Positions 23,701-35,311 of a DNA stretch of 64,000 nt are shown here, one piece after another. The position numbers and the translations under genes were made by a program. Each line of letters begins with the position of its first letter. Positions within the stretch are counted from its first letter, which is position 1. This DNA comes from Marsupella aquatica. Its lineage: Eukaryota; Marchantiophyta. Below the pieces are notes generated by a model. It did no database searches, had not been told where the DNA came from, and saw only the letters and a program-made list of their open reading frames with translations. The stretch lies in the NCBI GenBank assembly GCA_973895155.1, contig OZ316893.1:23064001-23128000 (forward strand). Reading direction: 5' to 3'.

Positions 23701-25525
23701 ATGGGCTTTGATTGGACTATTCAAAATGATATCTGTGCTTATAGTGATTCCTGAGCTTGGGCTGTTCGCTCCCATACTAATCATTGGCATCTCATGCAAT
23801 CATTACTTCAATAATTACTACAACTACCACAAACACATGTGACCATCCAAAGCAGTTAGGCACAGACCTATATTACATGCAGGAGCTTAAACTGGTGTAG
23901 AACTGTCTGGCCGAGGGTTGAACTTAAGACCTACTGGTCACAAGTGACCCCTAGCCACCTGAGTTGAAAAATGCACACCGTTTCACTATTGGCGCCTCAG
24001 TCATAGAAAATGTATCAAGTCCTGTAGAATTAACTCCATATCCTGAGTAAGGGATTTCTCATCTTGAACTGAGCATTGGCCCCCTTGGAAAGTCATGGGC
24101 ATTCAAGTTGAGACCCTTTTTACCACACACTAGGAAGATGGAAGCTAGACATAAGAGTTCATTCACTAGGATAGATGGGGCTTCCCTACCAGTCACAAAA
24201 AGCAGGGATTTTAACTGTGGCTGAGTACCACAAGGCTTAGTTGTCAAATGCTGGTGACCCTTTACCTTGTGTTCAGGATCTAGATATAAGGGTACCTTCA
24301 TCCAAACCAATTGAACTCCATGCAAGTTGATGCTGGGATGGACCACCATGCTTCAAGTCAGGACTCTGATGGATCAAACACTTTTTGGCACTCAATCAAT
24401 ATGCTCAATGGACCACTGTGTTTGACATCAGGACTAGAACGGCCCAAACAAGTTTTGGAACCCAAAACGTCAGTACCACTTGAGTTAAATAGTGCTTTCA
24501 AAATGGTCCATGCAGGTTTTGGATGGTTTATCAGAGCTTCTTGCCCAACGCTGTGGTATGTATATTGGAACTTGGTTTTGCACAATTGCACCTCACCAAA
24601 TAGTCTTTGCCACTTTTGACAAGAACCTTTCAGGCTTTTTGTCTTCTATTAGCCGGTCCCATTGACCTAGCCACAGACCCCATTAGCCAGAGGTTGTCCT
24701 TAAAGCTAGGGATAGTTAGCAGTCAAAAATCACTCTACAAAAATTAGATACCAAAAATTCTTAGCATGTTTCTCCTTTCTTCCAAGTACCCTTCTCTACC
24801 CTGATGAAAAGAAAGAAGAAAACCTTAACTTACTCTACCGTAACCCACTCCTTCATTAGTTTGATCCATCCAGGAATCAAAGTCTGGATTTTCTTTAGTG
24901 GCTAAATTTGCTAAATTCCACCTCCACTTTTGGCCAAAACTGGCTAGTATTAGCCATTCCATTAGCCAGTTTCCTACCTAGCCAGAATCTAACTGCCATC
25001 CTTAAGTCTAGGGAAATCTGACTGTCAGAAAGTAACCTTGGAAAACTAGATAATGAACATTCCCAGCATCTTCTCCTTCACACAAAGTGACATTCATGCT
25101 TTGGCAAAATGGAAAAACCCACTCCTTGATTCGTTTGTTCCATCGAGGGATTCCAGGGATTCCAGGCCAGGTACACTTTTATAATATAATGTAGCATAAT
25201 GTAGGAGTAGAGCAGTACAAAAGAATGATGTTGGTGTTGCCGTGTTGCTGCCCATCATGATTATTCTTGTCACCAGGCTATGAGACACCACCATTAAAGA
25301 AGATAGGACGCGAGTGAGACGGAGTGGAAAGGGATTTGGTTATTTGGAACATGGGCATCTGACGAGAGGCTCCAAGAGCACTGTGTGTGTGTCTGCCCAG
25401 ATTTTGATTCGATCACTGCACAACAAGAAGATGTAGAAGTAGTAGACGAAGAAGAAGAAGAAGGAAGAAGAAGAAGAAGATGTAGGAGCAGATGTAGTAG
25501 TCGTCATTGACGAGTTTGGAATTGG
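20706..25525. other. Divergent intergenic region between SGF11 and the Nudix gene
   Basis: The first 1.7 kb is probably SGF11 5' untranslated and promoter DNA and includes a GC-rich block at 22230-22480. A run of tttatttatttg-type sequence lies at 22538-22597. A dispersed repeat copy lies at about 22631-22815. A 21- to 22-bp unit is repeated at 23080-23144. The rest to 25300 shows only short frames with no family signature. A GAA-rich microsatellite (about 25445-25482) precedes the Nudix start. Confidence 0.5.
23080..23144. repeat. Three copies of a 21-22 bp unit
   Basis: tctaagtcaagttaatac starts at 23080, 23102 and 23123. Confidence 0.9.
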
Positions 25526-28500
25526 ATGGAATGGAATGGAGCCGAATTGATTGTAGTAGTGATGGGCGGAACTGTGGCTCGAGCTAGCAGTAATCTCATC
25601 AGTGTCGGCAAAAGCAGCAGCAGCTGCTGCACCATCATCTCTTCTCGGCTGTTGCCCGTTAACAAACTCCTGCTGCTGCCCACGTCCTCCGCGTCTTCTC
25701 GCTGCTCCTCTTCTGCTGCGTCCATCACTGTTTCTCCTCACCAGAATTTTGGCCTCACTACTCTCCGCCCTTCCTTGGCCATTCGGAAATCGTCTGTCAG
25801 CCTCCACCAGGCCCTCACATTTTGTGCTGCCTTTCCTTCTCCTTCTCCTTCTCGTTCGTCGTGTTCTTGTTGGTCTGGTTCGCCTTTTTCAGCTTCTGAA
25901 TCTTGTAAGCAGCTGGGTGGGTCTCTCATGAGTTCTCGTCTGGCTCCCGCATTCTCGTCGTTTTGTGGGTTGACCCGACTTGACGGGTTGATCATCACCA
26001 GCAGTGGGAGCAGGAGCAGGCATCATCATCATCGTGGGTCCAAGGGGGCTTTGGGTCGCCATCCTCCTGTTAGGAATGCGAAGGCCTCCTCTGTGGAAAT
26101 CAGGTCCATCGTCTCTTCAGGATTGAGTGACTACTGGTGCTGTTGGAGGGAGGGACGAGGCGGAGGTGGAGTTGGAGGGAAATTGAAGAGCAGATGTATG
26201 GAGACTGAAAATAAGGGACAGAGAAGTGAATGCTGCAGCAGTAGTGGCCCCAAGGCTGCTGCTGCTGGTGGTGATCAGCCCGTTTCTTCTTCAGTGTTAC
26301 CTCCACTTCCAGCGAATCCAGCTATGTCAAAAGTGTGCATCTGAAACTTTTTCCGAATGTTATTTTCCAGATTCCTTCCCTTCGCTGCTTCCCTTTTTGT
26401 GCATTCATGCATACCTTTCAAGATTTAGGGTAGGCTGGGGCCATGATGAAAAGACACTTGACCTCTTTGAGGATTTTTTGATACCAATGATGTTTGGTCA
26501 GTCGGAGGTAAAGGTGGAAAAATGGATGCTTGAAATATGGTTTTTGATGAACGAATTCAGGTGAAAGGGATGGCAATTAGATTTTGTCCTCGATGCGGTG
26601 GTGCAACGGAGGAAAAAATCCCTGTTGGGGAGCATGAGAAGCGTTATGTTTGCACTGCCTGTGGTGCTGTCCATTACCAAAATCCCAAGATGGTAGGCTT
26701 CGGTCCAAAGCTGTCCTGTTGTCAATTGTGTGATGTATGTTAATCGCGTTATGCTCATCGTCCGGTTGAGTGGAATCAAGGAGGAGTTGTTGAATCTGGT
26801 CTGTTAATTGAAAGCAAGTAAGGACGTTTCTAATCTCTACGACAGCCGCCCTGTTTTGAATTTGCATCGAATGACTCTTCTGCTATACATGGGGACTTGA
26901 ACATCCCTAGGGTCGTAGCCATTTCTAGAAGTTTCGAGATGGAGGTTATCAATGTGAACCAAAAACAAAGTGAAGAAAAATAGGGTGGACGTGAAATACA
27001 TGAGAGCTAGATCTGGCCTCATAATTGGACCCATTTGGCAGGCTTTGGTAACTATGGTCTTGCTTCCCTTGTACCATTTTCCTTTCCTGACGCAGCTTGC
27101 TATTTATTGCAGGTTGTTGGGTGTTTGGTGGAGCATGAAGGGAAAATTCTCTTGTGCAGGAGGAACATTGAACCGTCTTTTGGTCTCTGGTAAAGCATGA
27201 AATGCATTCTCGCTCTACGCATTTGAAGATTGTTGTCGTGTAGCAGATAATTTGGACTATATGAGTCCTTGTCGTGGCTGATTACTGACAAATTCGGATG
27301 GAAGATGATGAGTTTAAAGTGCATGTGAACTGTCCTCCCAAAGTGAAGTGTGACGGGGGACATCGGTCATCTATATCTCTCTGTCCGTGACGACAAAGTG
27401 TATCTGCTTGGCTCCCAGGACGTTGCCGGCTGGTTATATGGAAATGGGAGAGTCAGCTGCCGAAGGAGCTGCAAGAGAAACGCTGGAGGAAGCTTGCGCA
27501 CACGTACAAGTGCTTGGCCTTTTTGCCCACATTGATATACCTCTCATAGGCCAGGTGAGGAACTTCTTTCCTTGTGCACTGCTTCCACATTTGGTGGAGT
27601 TGAAAATCTCTTTGTCAGATTTAGATGTGGACAGGATTGACTTGTGTAAGGCAAAATATCGTTTACTATGTAATGAGTCAAAAGATGGAGAAAATAAGGA
27701 TCTATTGCGATGCAGAAAGGCTCTGTCAGGAGCTTTGGGATGCTACATGCAGGCAAGGGTCACGCCGTTTTGGTTTATATTCTTTGGTATCTGACTGATT
27801 TTGATCTTAAACAGTGCAGAGCCATATCTATTTCCGAGCTCAAATGAAGGATCCTCATTTCGCTCCAGGTCCAGAGTCCATCGAATGTGCCCTTTTCAAG
27901 CTGAATGAAATACCACTTGACGATCTTGCCTTCTCCTCGATTCAAGTCGCTTTGAAAATGGTACGTGTTCGAGTCCTCGTGAACAGAAACTGAATTACAT
28001 AAAGAAATTGTCCTGGTAGTTCCTTATCTGGCTCAAGTACACGACCCACATGTTGTGTTTTTTTCCCCTCTAATTGGCAAACCATGCATCAGCCATTTCA
28101 CTAAGAAAGTTTCTAGATGAGAAAACATCATGGAAATTTCCTGTGTGGAAAACCAAATTTGGAAGAAAGTGAAAGACCCTTTCTGGAAAGCTGAAAGCAA
28201 TCTTGCTCAAGCAGAGGGTTACACAGCAAATTGTTTTGTTTAATTTGGCATTTAATAGAGAGCCAAAGCAAGACTTATCTCCGCATGTCGGTTCTAGAGG
28301 ATCTGATCTTATGGTGCAGAAGATTTGGTGCGGTAATGTTATTACTGTACTAAGTCTCTCCTTCCACTCTTGCTTTGGCAGTTTAGCCTACCAAGACTGT
28401 AGCAGCCTGACAGAGCACAGAAGTTCGTCGGCCATAATATTTTGCAGAAATGGTGGCCTTGCTGGTTGTGTGTGCGCTTAATTTTGGGAGAAGTCTGTTA

Positions 28501-28957
28501 GGAAGCCCCGCGCCCCCCCCCACCAGCAGAGACGATGTTAACGAGTGATCTTTCGAAGACTTTCAAGCTCTCCACAGTTAGTTTCGTGTGGATTTGCTTT
28601 TGAAGGGTGTTATAGTAGGTTTTAAATTGACTGCTGCAGGTTTCTCCTGACACAAGATATTGATTCGTATTGGTGGTGGGCACTTGTACAGTATATGGAG
28701 GATACCAAAGCAGGAAAAATGAGAGTTCATCATGCAGTCATTGACAAGAGGTTTGTTCCGACTCCTTTTTTCCCTGCATTAGGGTGCCTCAGCTGACAGA
28801 GAGAATATGCGGCCTTCAAGCTATGTTGTTTCCGGCTTAATGGTTGGTAATTTTCCTTAAGAGCCAAGACCAACTGGTTGGGTGGTGTGATTACAGACCA
28901 GGTGCCAGTCCATCAGATCTCAAGGGATTTCTCGTTCGGGACGTTTTAACCAGCTAA
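25526..28957 (+). CDS. NUDT23-like Nudix hydrolase with zinc ribbon
   Basis: Seven coding exons: 25526-26332, 26561-26692, 27113-27189, 27419-27554, 27820-27960, 28692-28750 and 28897-28957, 470 codons. Exons 2-7 match the plant ADP-ribose/FAD pyrophosphatase type. Exon 2 holds a zinc ribbon (CPRC and CTAC pairs, residues 278-303) and YQNPKM. Exon 4 holds the Nudix box from Gly344: GYMEMGE, then RETLEEACA. The C-terminal part carries [19 protein letters not shown] and [11 protein letters not shown]. In the family these enzymes hydrolyse FAD or ADP-ribose in chloroplasts. The box has Cys365 where Gly is the consensus. Exon 1 codes for about 260 Ser-rich residues consistent with a transit peptide but longer than usual. 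Alternative starts are 25562 or a later ATG, and the exon 1 donor (CAAAA/GTGTGC) is weak, so the N-terminus is the least certain part. Confidence 0.88.
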
Positions 28958-31312
28958 GGCCGGGACATGTTGTCGGTGGTAGTTGTGATTGCACTCTCTA
29001 GCCTCCTGGGACAAGATGAGATAACCCAGGCTAAATGGAGTTTGGAACTACTGCAGTCAGAGCATCTACGTCGCCAGGGAGAAAGAGACATCCACACCAC
29101 AAGCTATCCGTGTTATGGTGCTTGGTCAATAATCTTGCAGGGGGTGATCAACTTGTTTGGGCAGTTGCAAAGTGCCCAGGAATTGGTGGTGGAATCTATG
29201 AAGGAGCTAGGAGATCATGAAGCCTTCAATTTTTTTGTTACGGGCAACAACAGTGCCATGGAGTACGTCGCAAACGGGACAACAGTACTTAACTGAGCAC
29301 TTTGCCGTATGGATTGTCTCCGAGCATTCTCTCCGAATTCAACAGTTTGAGTTCATTTGAAAATTAAGGATTTGTTGTGCAGTCAAATTACAGGTTGAGA
29401 CTATTACCAAAGTATATATTTCTACGGTAGAGTGCAATTGCATAATCTCTTCGCATCCAGCAGTTGGGTTAGTTCTGGTCGCCTTTTCGTCCACCTTGAG
29501 TAGAAATGAATCGACTTTATGCCTCTCCTGTTGATGCTATAACTTTACACATGATAACACGTTTAGGCGTGCTGGAGATGTTCGACTAAAGTTTGTTTAA
29601 GACGTCCACAACCACTTTGTCTCTTCACCACTACCGATGTAAGGCGTTGGACCAAGAGAGGCTGACTTTAGAACACTTCTTATGACATGACAATCTTTCA
29701 CCTGAGCCAGCCCTTATCCCAACCTCTTCATTCAGACACCAAAGACATGACGCCAGCCTTCCTGAAAGCTACGATCTGGCTTCTGTTACAGCAGGCGATA
29801 GTGTGGGTGAACGACAAGATTTTCTGAACCAGGACACTACTACTGGGAAGTCTCTAAATCATTGGGAACAAAAACTCATCAGTACTGCTAAGGCTTCTGG
29901 GGACTAGGAACCTGAAACAAGCACTTGTGGATGATCTTTAACATAATAGACATAGATTTGGGCTACTTTCTCAATGACAACAAAGAACAATTCTGAGGTT
30001 ACAACAATTATCCTATCCAGCTTTACTTGAAAGACAGCAATCTCCTCAAGTGAGACTAACACGGTTCGAGATGTTCCCATCCACTTTGGTTTGCCAGAAG
30101 AAAGAGTAGACGTAGCTCCCAAGCATAGTTGCAAACGATGGAGGTGGATAACAATTTGCCATGTTCCTCTCGTGGTTGGAACCATGACCTCGTGGAATAC
30201 TACGCCGAAAGGACTACGCGAGTTCTTAGTGGGTTGAGAACACGGTAGTTGGCGTTTGTGATAGAACCGATAAGTTTGTGCCAAAAGGGTCCCATTCCAA
30301 CTTGTTTGAAGATGATACCACTACTGCTCTTAGCGGCGGCCGAGACAAATGTTGTTGGTCATTCTCAAAATTTGACCGCGTCACAATTGCATACTATGGT
30401 GAAAGAATGTGGGTGTAACGTTTTGTCTTGGCACACAACACAACCGTTGATCCTAGCTAAGCAACTCGCTACGCACTTCATGAGTTTCTCCAATGCCAGA
30501 GGTTTGACCGGTGCTCTTGTATAATTTGGAAGTGCAAAAAATTAAAAATAAACACATGGGACCAAAAGTTAAATATCTGGGTATTTCAATTCACGGTGAT
30601 ACACTTTCTCCTAGTGCTATATATGGAGGCTTAACAGGCGAACCGGTCACCAGTGAATTTGTATGCTGTTGGCAATGGTTGCAGCTTGGACTACTGCGCC
30701 TTGATAATGCGGAATCAGTAACTTACAAGAAAGCAAAACTGTATGTTCGAGAAGGCCCTAAAAGCAAATCCATGAAAGCTGTCACTTGTGAGACTCACTC
30801 CTGGTCGCTCAACCACTGTACTTAGTTTCTATGTCGATGAACTTGTTCCCACATCAATGGGCATCTAAAATACTCTACCAGCACTATGACCAATGATTGC
30901 TAGACCCTACTTTTGCAAACATCCCTTGCCTCGATCGACCCATTCAGTATAGAGAAAAGAACATCCTTGTGAACAAGATAACCATGCCGTAAGCTGAGGA
31001 AGAATTGCCGATCGCCAATTACTACAACCATCACGCCACATCCACCATAAATTAAGGGCAATGGAAATTACGAACATTCCTATTTGTCAGAAATCACACG
31101 GTTCTAGATAATAAGAAAAGCAATCCCAATTCGTAGACAAGGGAAGTAGCTTCAATTCTACTGAAATGAAACAGAAGATTCAGCAGATCCTATTTAGTAG
31201 TCGATGATTAAAGCGGTGAGGCGAGTCAAACATCGAGTCAAACTCCCATCTTGAGTATCCCAATCGAGCAGGAGTATTTAGACAGAATTTGTGGTTCTCC
31301 CTGCGAAATGTG
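28958..31312. other. Intergenic with coding-like fragments
   Basis: After the Nudix 3' end, several plus-strand stretches between 29685 and 30830 translate into mixed, protein-like sequence but change frame and contain stops. I do not recognise a family. No intact gene is supported. The minus-strand frame at 29904-30284 is probably an antisense shadow of these. Confidence 0.4.
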
Positions 31313-33742
31313 TTATGGACTTCGAGTATGAGTCGTGACTGGTGCAGGGAAATTACCATCCAAAGGGATCACAATCTTGTTGGCAGCACCTTCCAGCTCT
31401 GCATTGGTCATTCCCTTCAGTGGCGGAAGAATATCACTGCACAGACAAAGTAGCGGCGTTCATGCAGCGAATTGGCAGATAGTGAACTACTGCAAATTGT
31501 TAAATCAAGGCAACCCCTCCTCAATGGCTACGTCCTGGCCTCCAGTATGTATGTTGAGTTTTTCCCTGGAAAGCACAAATCCTACTTCCCATCGAATGAT
31601 GGAAGTAAAGAAGAGCAATTTCATGTTTCAACTGATCAATACCTGATATCAAAACGGAGGTCCTGCAGACGATCACAGGAAATCGGTCTGTTAATTACAA
31701 TCTAGAATTCTGTCAGGCATACTGCATCCAAACTCTACACGACTGGCTTATTGAACTACCTGCTCTGTCCAATAAGAAACCTTTCACAACTCACAATGTG
31801 ATCCCACGGTCATGTGTTTGTAGCCCGTATAAACAAGAAAGAGGACCAAGTTGTAAATGGATGTTGAGACGTTGGAGTAAACCTGTACCTCACGATTACC
31901 CCAGAAGTCCAGGACACTAATTTGCACGATCCGCAAATCTGGCAATAGAAGAGACATCTCGCCAATCAATCTGCCAAATGGGCATCATCTCAAAATGGGC
32001 ATACAAACAGCGGCTGGACACGTCTAGATGAAAAAGAATATGACGCTATGCCTGAAAATGACCCTCCTGTAGAACTACTCGAAACCATCGAAACTCTTTC
32101 TTGCAATTGTGAGCACCTAAAATTGTCAATCCCACAAGTGACTGCTTTCATGCCAATCTACCAAGAATTGGTTTGCCGTGACAAATCGTGTCACCTATTT
32201 ACATGTAAAGAACACATCAAATTTAACTAACACTTCTTTTGAGCGGAAAACTAACCAGCTAAAAGTGGAAAATGATTGAGGTTAACCTGCGAGAGTAATA
32301 CCACAGAGCAGTCGATGCTGCACCTGCTCCACCAACAACAGCTCCCACAGCTAGAGTTGTCCCCAGTGACAAGGAACCCTATATTACATACTTGCACCAC
32401 CGAGTATCAGTCTCATCACAGACAATTCAAGGACGACACACTATCTTGTCGAGGCCCATCACTCCCATCTTCAACATTGGCAGTTCGATAGCTACCCCAT
32501 TCTCATTGCCAAGCTTTGCACTTTCTATGTTTCGTTGACATACGCATTATTTAATAAACCTCAGTACACGAGCAGAATATCCTACTCTACACTGCTGTGC
32601 CACTATACGATCTCCAGCTTTGGGAATCCTCAATCGTCTATCACTGTTATTTATTTAGTTTTAAATCCCCCACTGTTACTAGTCATCGGGGTTTGCGCCG
32701 CAGGAAATTTACCTGCTGTGAATACTCTGCCAATGGAATTGCCAATGCCATCACACCACCCAATTGAAGCAGCTTGAATCTGATAGAGACATTCACGCAG
32801 CAAAATGCCACGGTAAGTCTGGAGCTTCGTAGGCAATCTCAAGCTCTCAAGGAGACAGTGTAGAGAACAATCAGCAAATAATTTTCGGTGGGATTTTTTT
32901 GCCTACATCCGGTTTGAACACCGTAATGTACCTGCTTTCCGAATTCATAGCCATTAGCCAAAAATCGAATAAGTCGCTCAACAACAACATTTCATACCAC
33001 ACCTAGGACACCCAATACGCCGTTTCTAAGAATTTGGCTTGACGTCATAGGGGAAGAACAGAAGAAAGACCATCAAGGTCCCACTCAATCCCTTGACTGG
33101 AGGAGAAGAAAATACGACAGAAGTATACATAATGGAGTGAAACATAACTCAGTGAGGCATAAAGGAGTGAAGTGTGAGCTGAAATTCCTCGTTATTAGAC
33201 GGATTCGAGAGCCCATCTGAGTACAGAATTTTGTTAAAGAGGTGCTCATCACCGAAGGTCTCACACAGCTACTGTGGTTAAGAACAAGAATAAGGCCATA
33301 TTCTCCAGTCGTCATGAAAAAGGGGTGAAACAGCTAAATATGAGATGGCGCCTCCTAAGAGATACAACAAAGGAATATTGTACCTGACGAGCAGTCGGAT
33401 TGGGCGAATCCACTTTGCTCGGTAGAGAACAAGCTTTCCATTGGCGACGGCTTTCTTCTCCTGCGGTGCTTCAACCTCCTCTTGACCAGTATGAGCGCTT
33501 CTCATCCACTGTCCACACTCCGGCCTCCAGAAATTTGTCGCTGTTCTTGAGCTAAGAGGAACTATGGAAACAAATTGCAACTCGGAGATTCGAGAACAGG
33601 CCCACAAATCACGAGTACCGCCCGGAGATCTAAGAGGAGAAGAGAGCGAAGACCCTGCTTTACACGGCTGGTGCAGAAGACTGTCCTGTAGCAACTGGAA
33701 GCAGGATGATACAAAAGCACGACGCCTGAACAGCATCGCCAT
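31313..33742 (-). CDS. TMEM186-like mitochondrial membrane protein
   Basis: Six coding exons: 33742-33384, 32779-32713, 32378-32287, 31970-31889, 31662-31643 and 31436-31313, 247 codons. All ten splice sites are GT/AG and phases agree throughout. The N-terminus MAMLFRRRAFVSS is basic and suits a mitochondrial presequence. KLVLYRAKWIRPIRLLVRFK leads to a first hydrophobic segment (LLQLGGVMALAIPLAEY, about 123-140). A second, Gly/Ala-rich segment (about 147-170) ends in WYYSRR, followed by IGEMSLLLPDLRIVQIS and FWGNRED. This two-helix hairpin followed by a soluble strand-rich tail is the TMEM186/TMEM70/TMEM223 type. In animals TMEM186 helps assemble respiratory complex I; the plant role is inferred only. 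The 20-nt fifth exon is needed, because skipping it brings a stop into frame at once. Confidence 0.75.
31643..31662 (-). other. 20-nt micro-exon of the TMEM186-like gene
   Basis: Flanked by tctgcag and gtattg. It encodes DLRFDIS with its neighbours and supplies the two extra bases that restore frame into the last exon (DILPPLKGM). Direct joining of the flanking exons would read a TGA immediately. Confidence 0.75.
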
Positions 33743-35311
33743 CTCCTTGCAATGCGGAGCTCAGGTAGCAGGAACGGCATCCAAACCTGAAGATTGAGTT
33801 CAACGGGAAAGCCCTGCTGGGTTTACCGTAAACCTAAGCTTTGATACAACAATGGTGAGGTTCACCAAAGAGTTTTAGTAGTACATGGGTAGCTGAAATG
33901 CCATCTTACTTGCTCAAATAGAAAACAGACAGGTGCATTGACAGACGAATGAGCAGACTTAAACTTCATCGTAGTGTATGTCAACGAGGTCAACATTATG
34001 GTTTTGGCAGGTCTCGGTCACAAATTTCCCCAACTCAGATCCAGACGAACCCTAATCCCATCAAATCTGCTCAGACCCGGGTGCTCCACTACAGTTGAAT
34101 AAGACCTTGGTTCTGATTCCAGGGAAGAGCTTTTTGGTCTTCTGTCCAGACTCCGTCTACTTCTCATTGTATAATTATCAAGTTCTATACGTGTTTTATC
34201 CGTATCGTTACCATCGTTACCATAATTCTCCCAGACCATTCCGCAAAACGTCTTGTAGATCAAATAGAACAAACTTTGGTGGAGGCTCAGCACGGGGAGA
34301 CTTCTTAAGGCTGTGGGTTGAACACAAGGTTGGCCAGTACAGAGAATGCCGCAAGTTTTTCCTTGAGTCATCTGTCCATAGGAGGGCTTTTTGGTCGCTA
34401 CCTGTTTGTAAAGGGTGTACCAATTTTTCTTTATAAATTGTTTGGATGACTTACCTGGACATTTCGGTGTTGGTGAATCTAGATCCATAGCATTTTGGGT
34501 AAAAATAATCCTCTACATACAAGATAAGCGGGTATGAATTGAACCAAGGGGTGCAGCAACTACAATCTGGTACGCTAAACATTGAAGGCCACAAATTGAA
34601 GCAGGGGGGATTTTTGGTGAGACATTCTAAGGGTGCTGCAACAAGAGACATGATATAGAAACAGTCATTCATGTCTTGGGGAACAGCATATGGAGTGATA
34701 GTATGGAGTCTTTCATTCATATCTTGTCGGACTCAGAAGAATGCTCTCCTAGTTTCAATTTGGCCAGAATACTCTGAGGGCGACTAAACTCGATTAATGT
34801 CTTGCTAGTCCGTGACAAGCGCGATTTATGTTTTTAATTCACAGCGCTTGCACACGAGAAATTGGGATCTGGTGATGTTCAGAATTCGCACAGCAAGAGC
34901 TGCAGGTGAGTTGTCCAATGTCAGGTGACAAAGAGGACTGGAATTTAGATCAATGTTTGGGTTCATTCTTGTGGGTAAAATTGCAACTTGAGGTGAAAGT
35001 TGTATCAATACAGATGGGACAGTTGCAGACTGTCTCCAAATAAATATGGCTTTCCACAAACACTACCATTCCCATTTGCTGATGCAAATCGTTGTCGTCA
35101 GCTACTTGGTCATCCCAAACCTCAACTGAGGCGAACAAGAAAGGACCTATGTTGAATTCTCACGTCAAGCTGTGGAATCCATTGAGCTTGCTCATGAGGA
35201 TGACTTTGATCCCACGAACAAGCCAGGCTCATGTTCTGATATGAAAAGTTATTCTCAATGACAAACCAACGCAGAGTAAATTGTCAAAGACGCAGTCGAA
35301 ATCAAGTTCTG
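33743..35311. other. Intergenic between TMEM186-like and CMTR2-like genes
   Basis: Both flanking genes are on the minus strand, so this holds the upstream region of the former and the 3' flank of the latter. Frames such as 34018-34488 minus show no domain. Nothing else recognised. Confidence 0.45.

Noticed and set aside
29904-30284. 126-residue minus-strand frame
   Set aside because: Likely an antisense shadow of the decayed plus-strand coding-like segment; hydrophobic composition without a family signature.
32651-32842. Minus frame reading KLQTYRGILLREC
   Set aside because: It overlaps TMEM186-like exon 2 in the wrong frame; the exon starts at 32779 and reads FKLLQLGG.
33278-33383. Extension of TMEM186-like exon 1 past 33384 (YNIPLLYLLGGAISYLAV)
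   Set aside because: It looks like a membrane helix, but a good donor (GTCAG/gtacaa) at 33384 joins in phase to exon 2, which keeps the family pattern RFKLLQ; the extension is intron.
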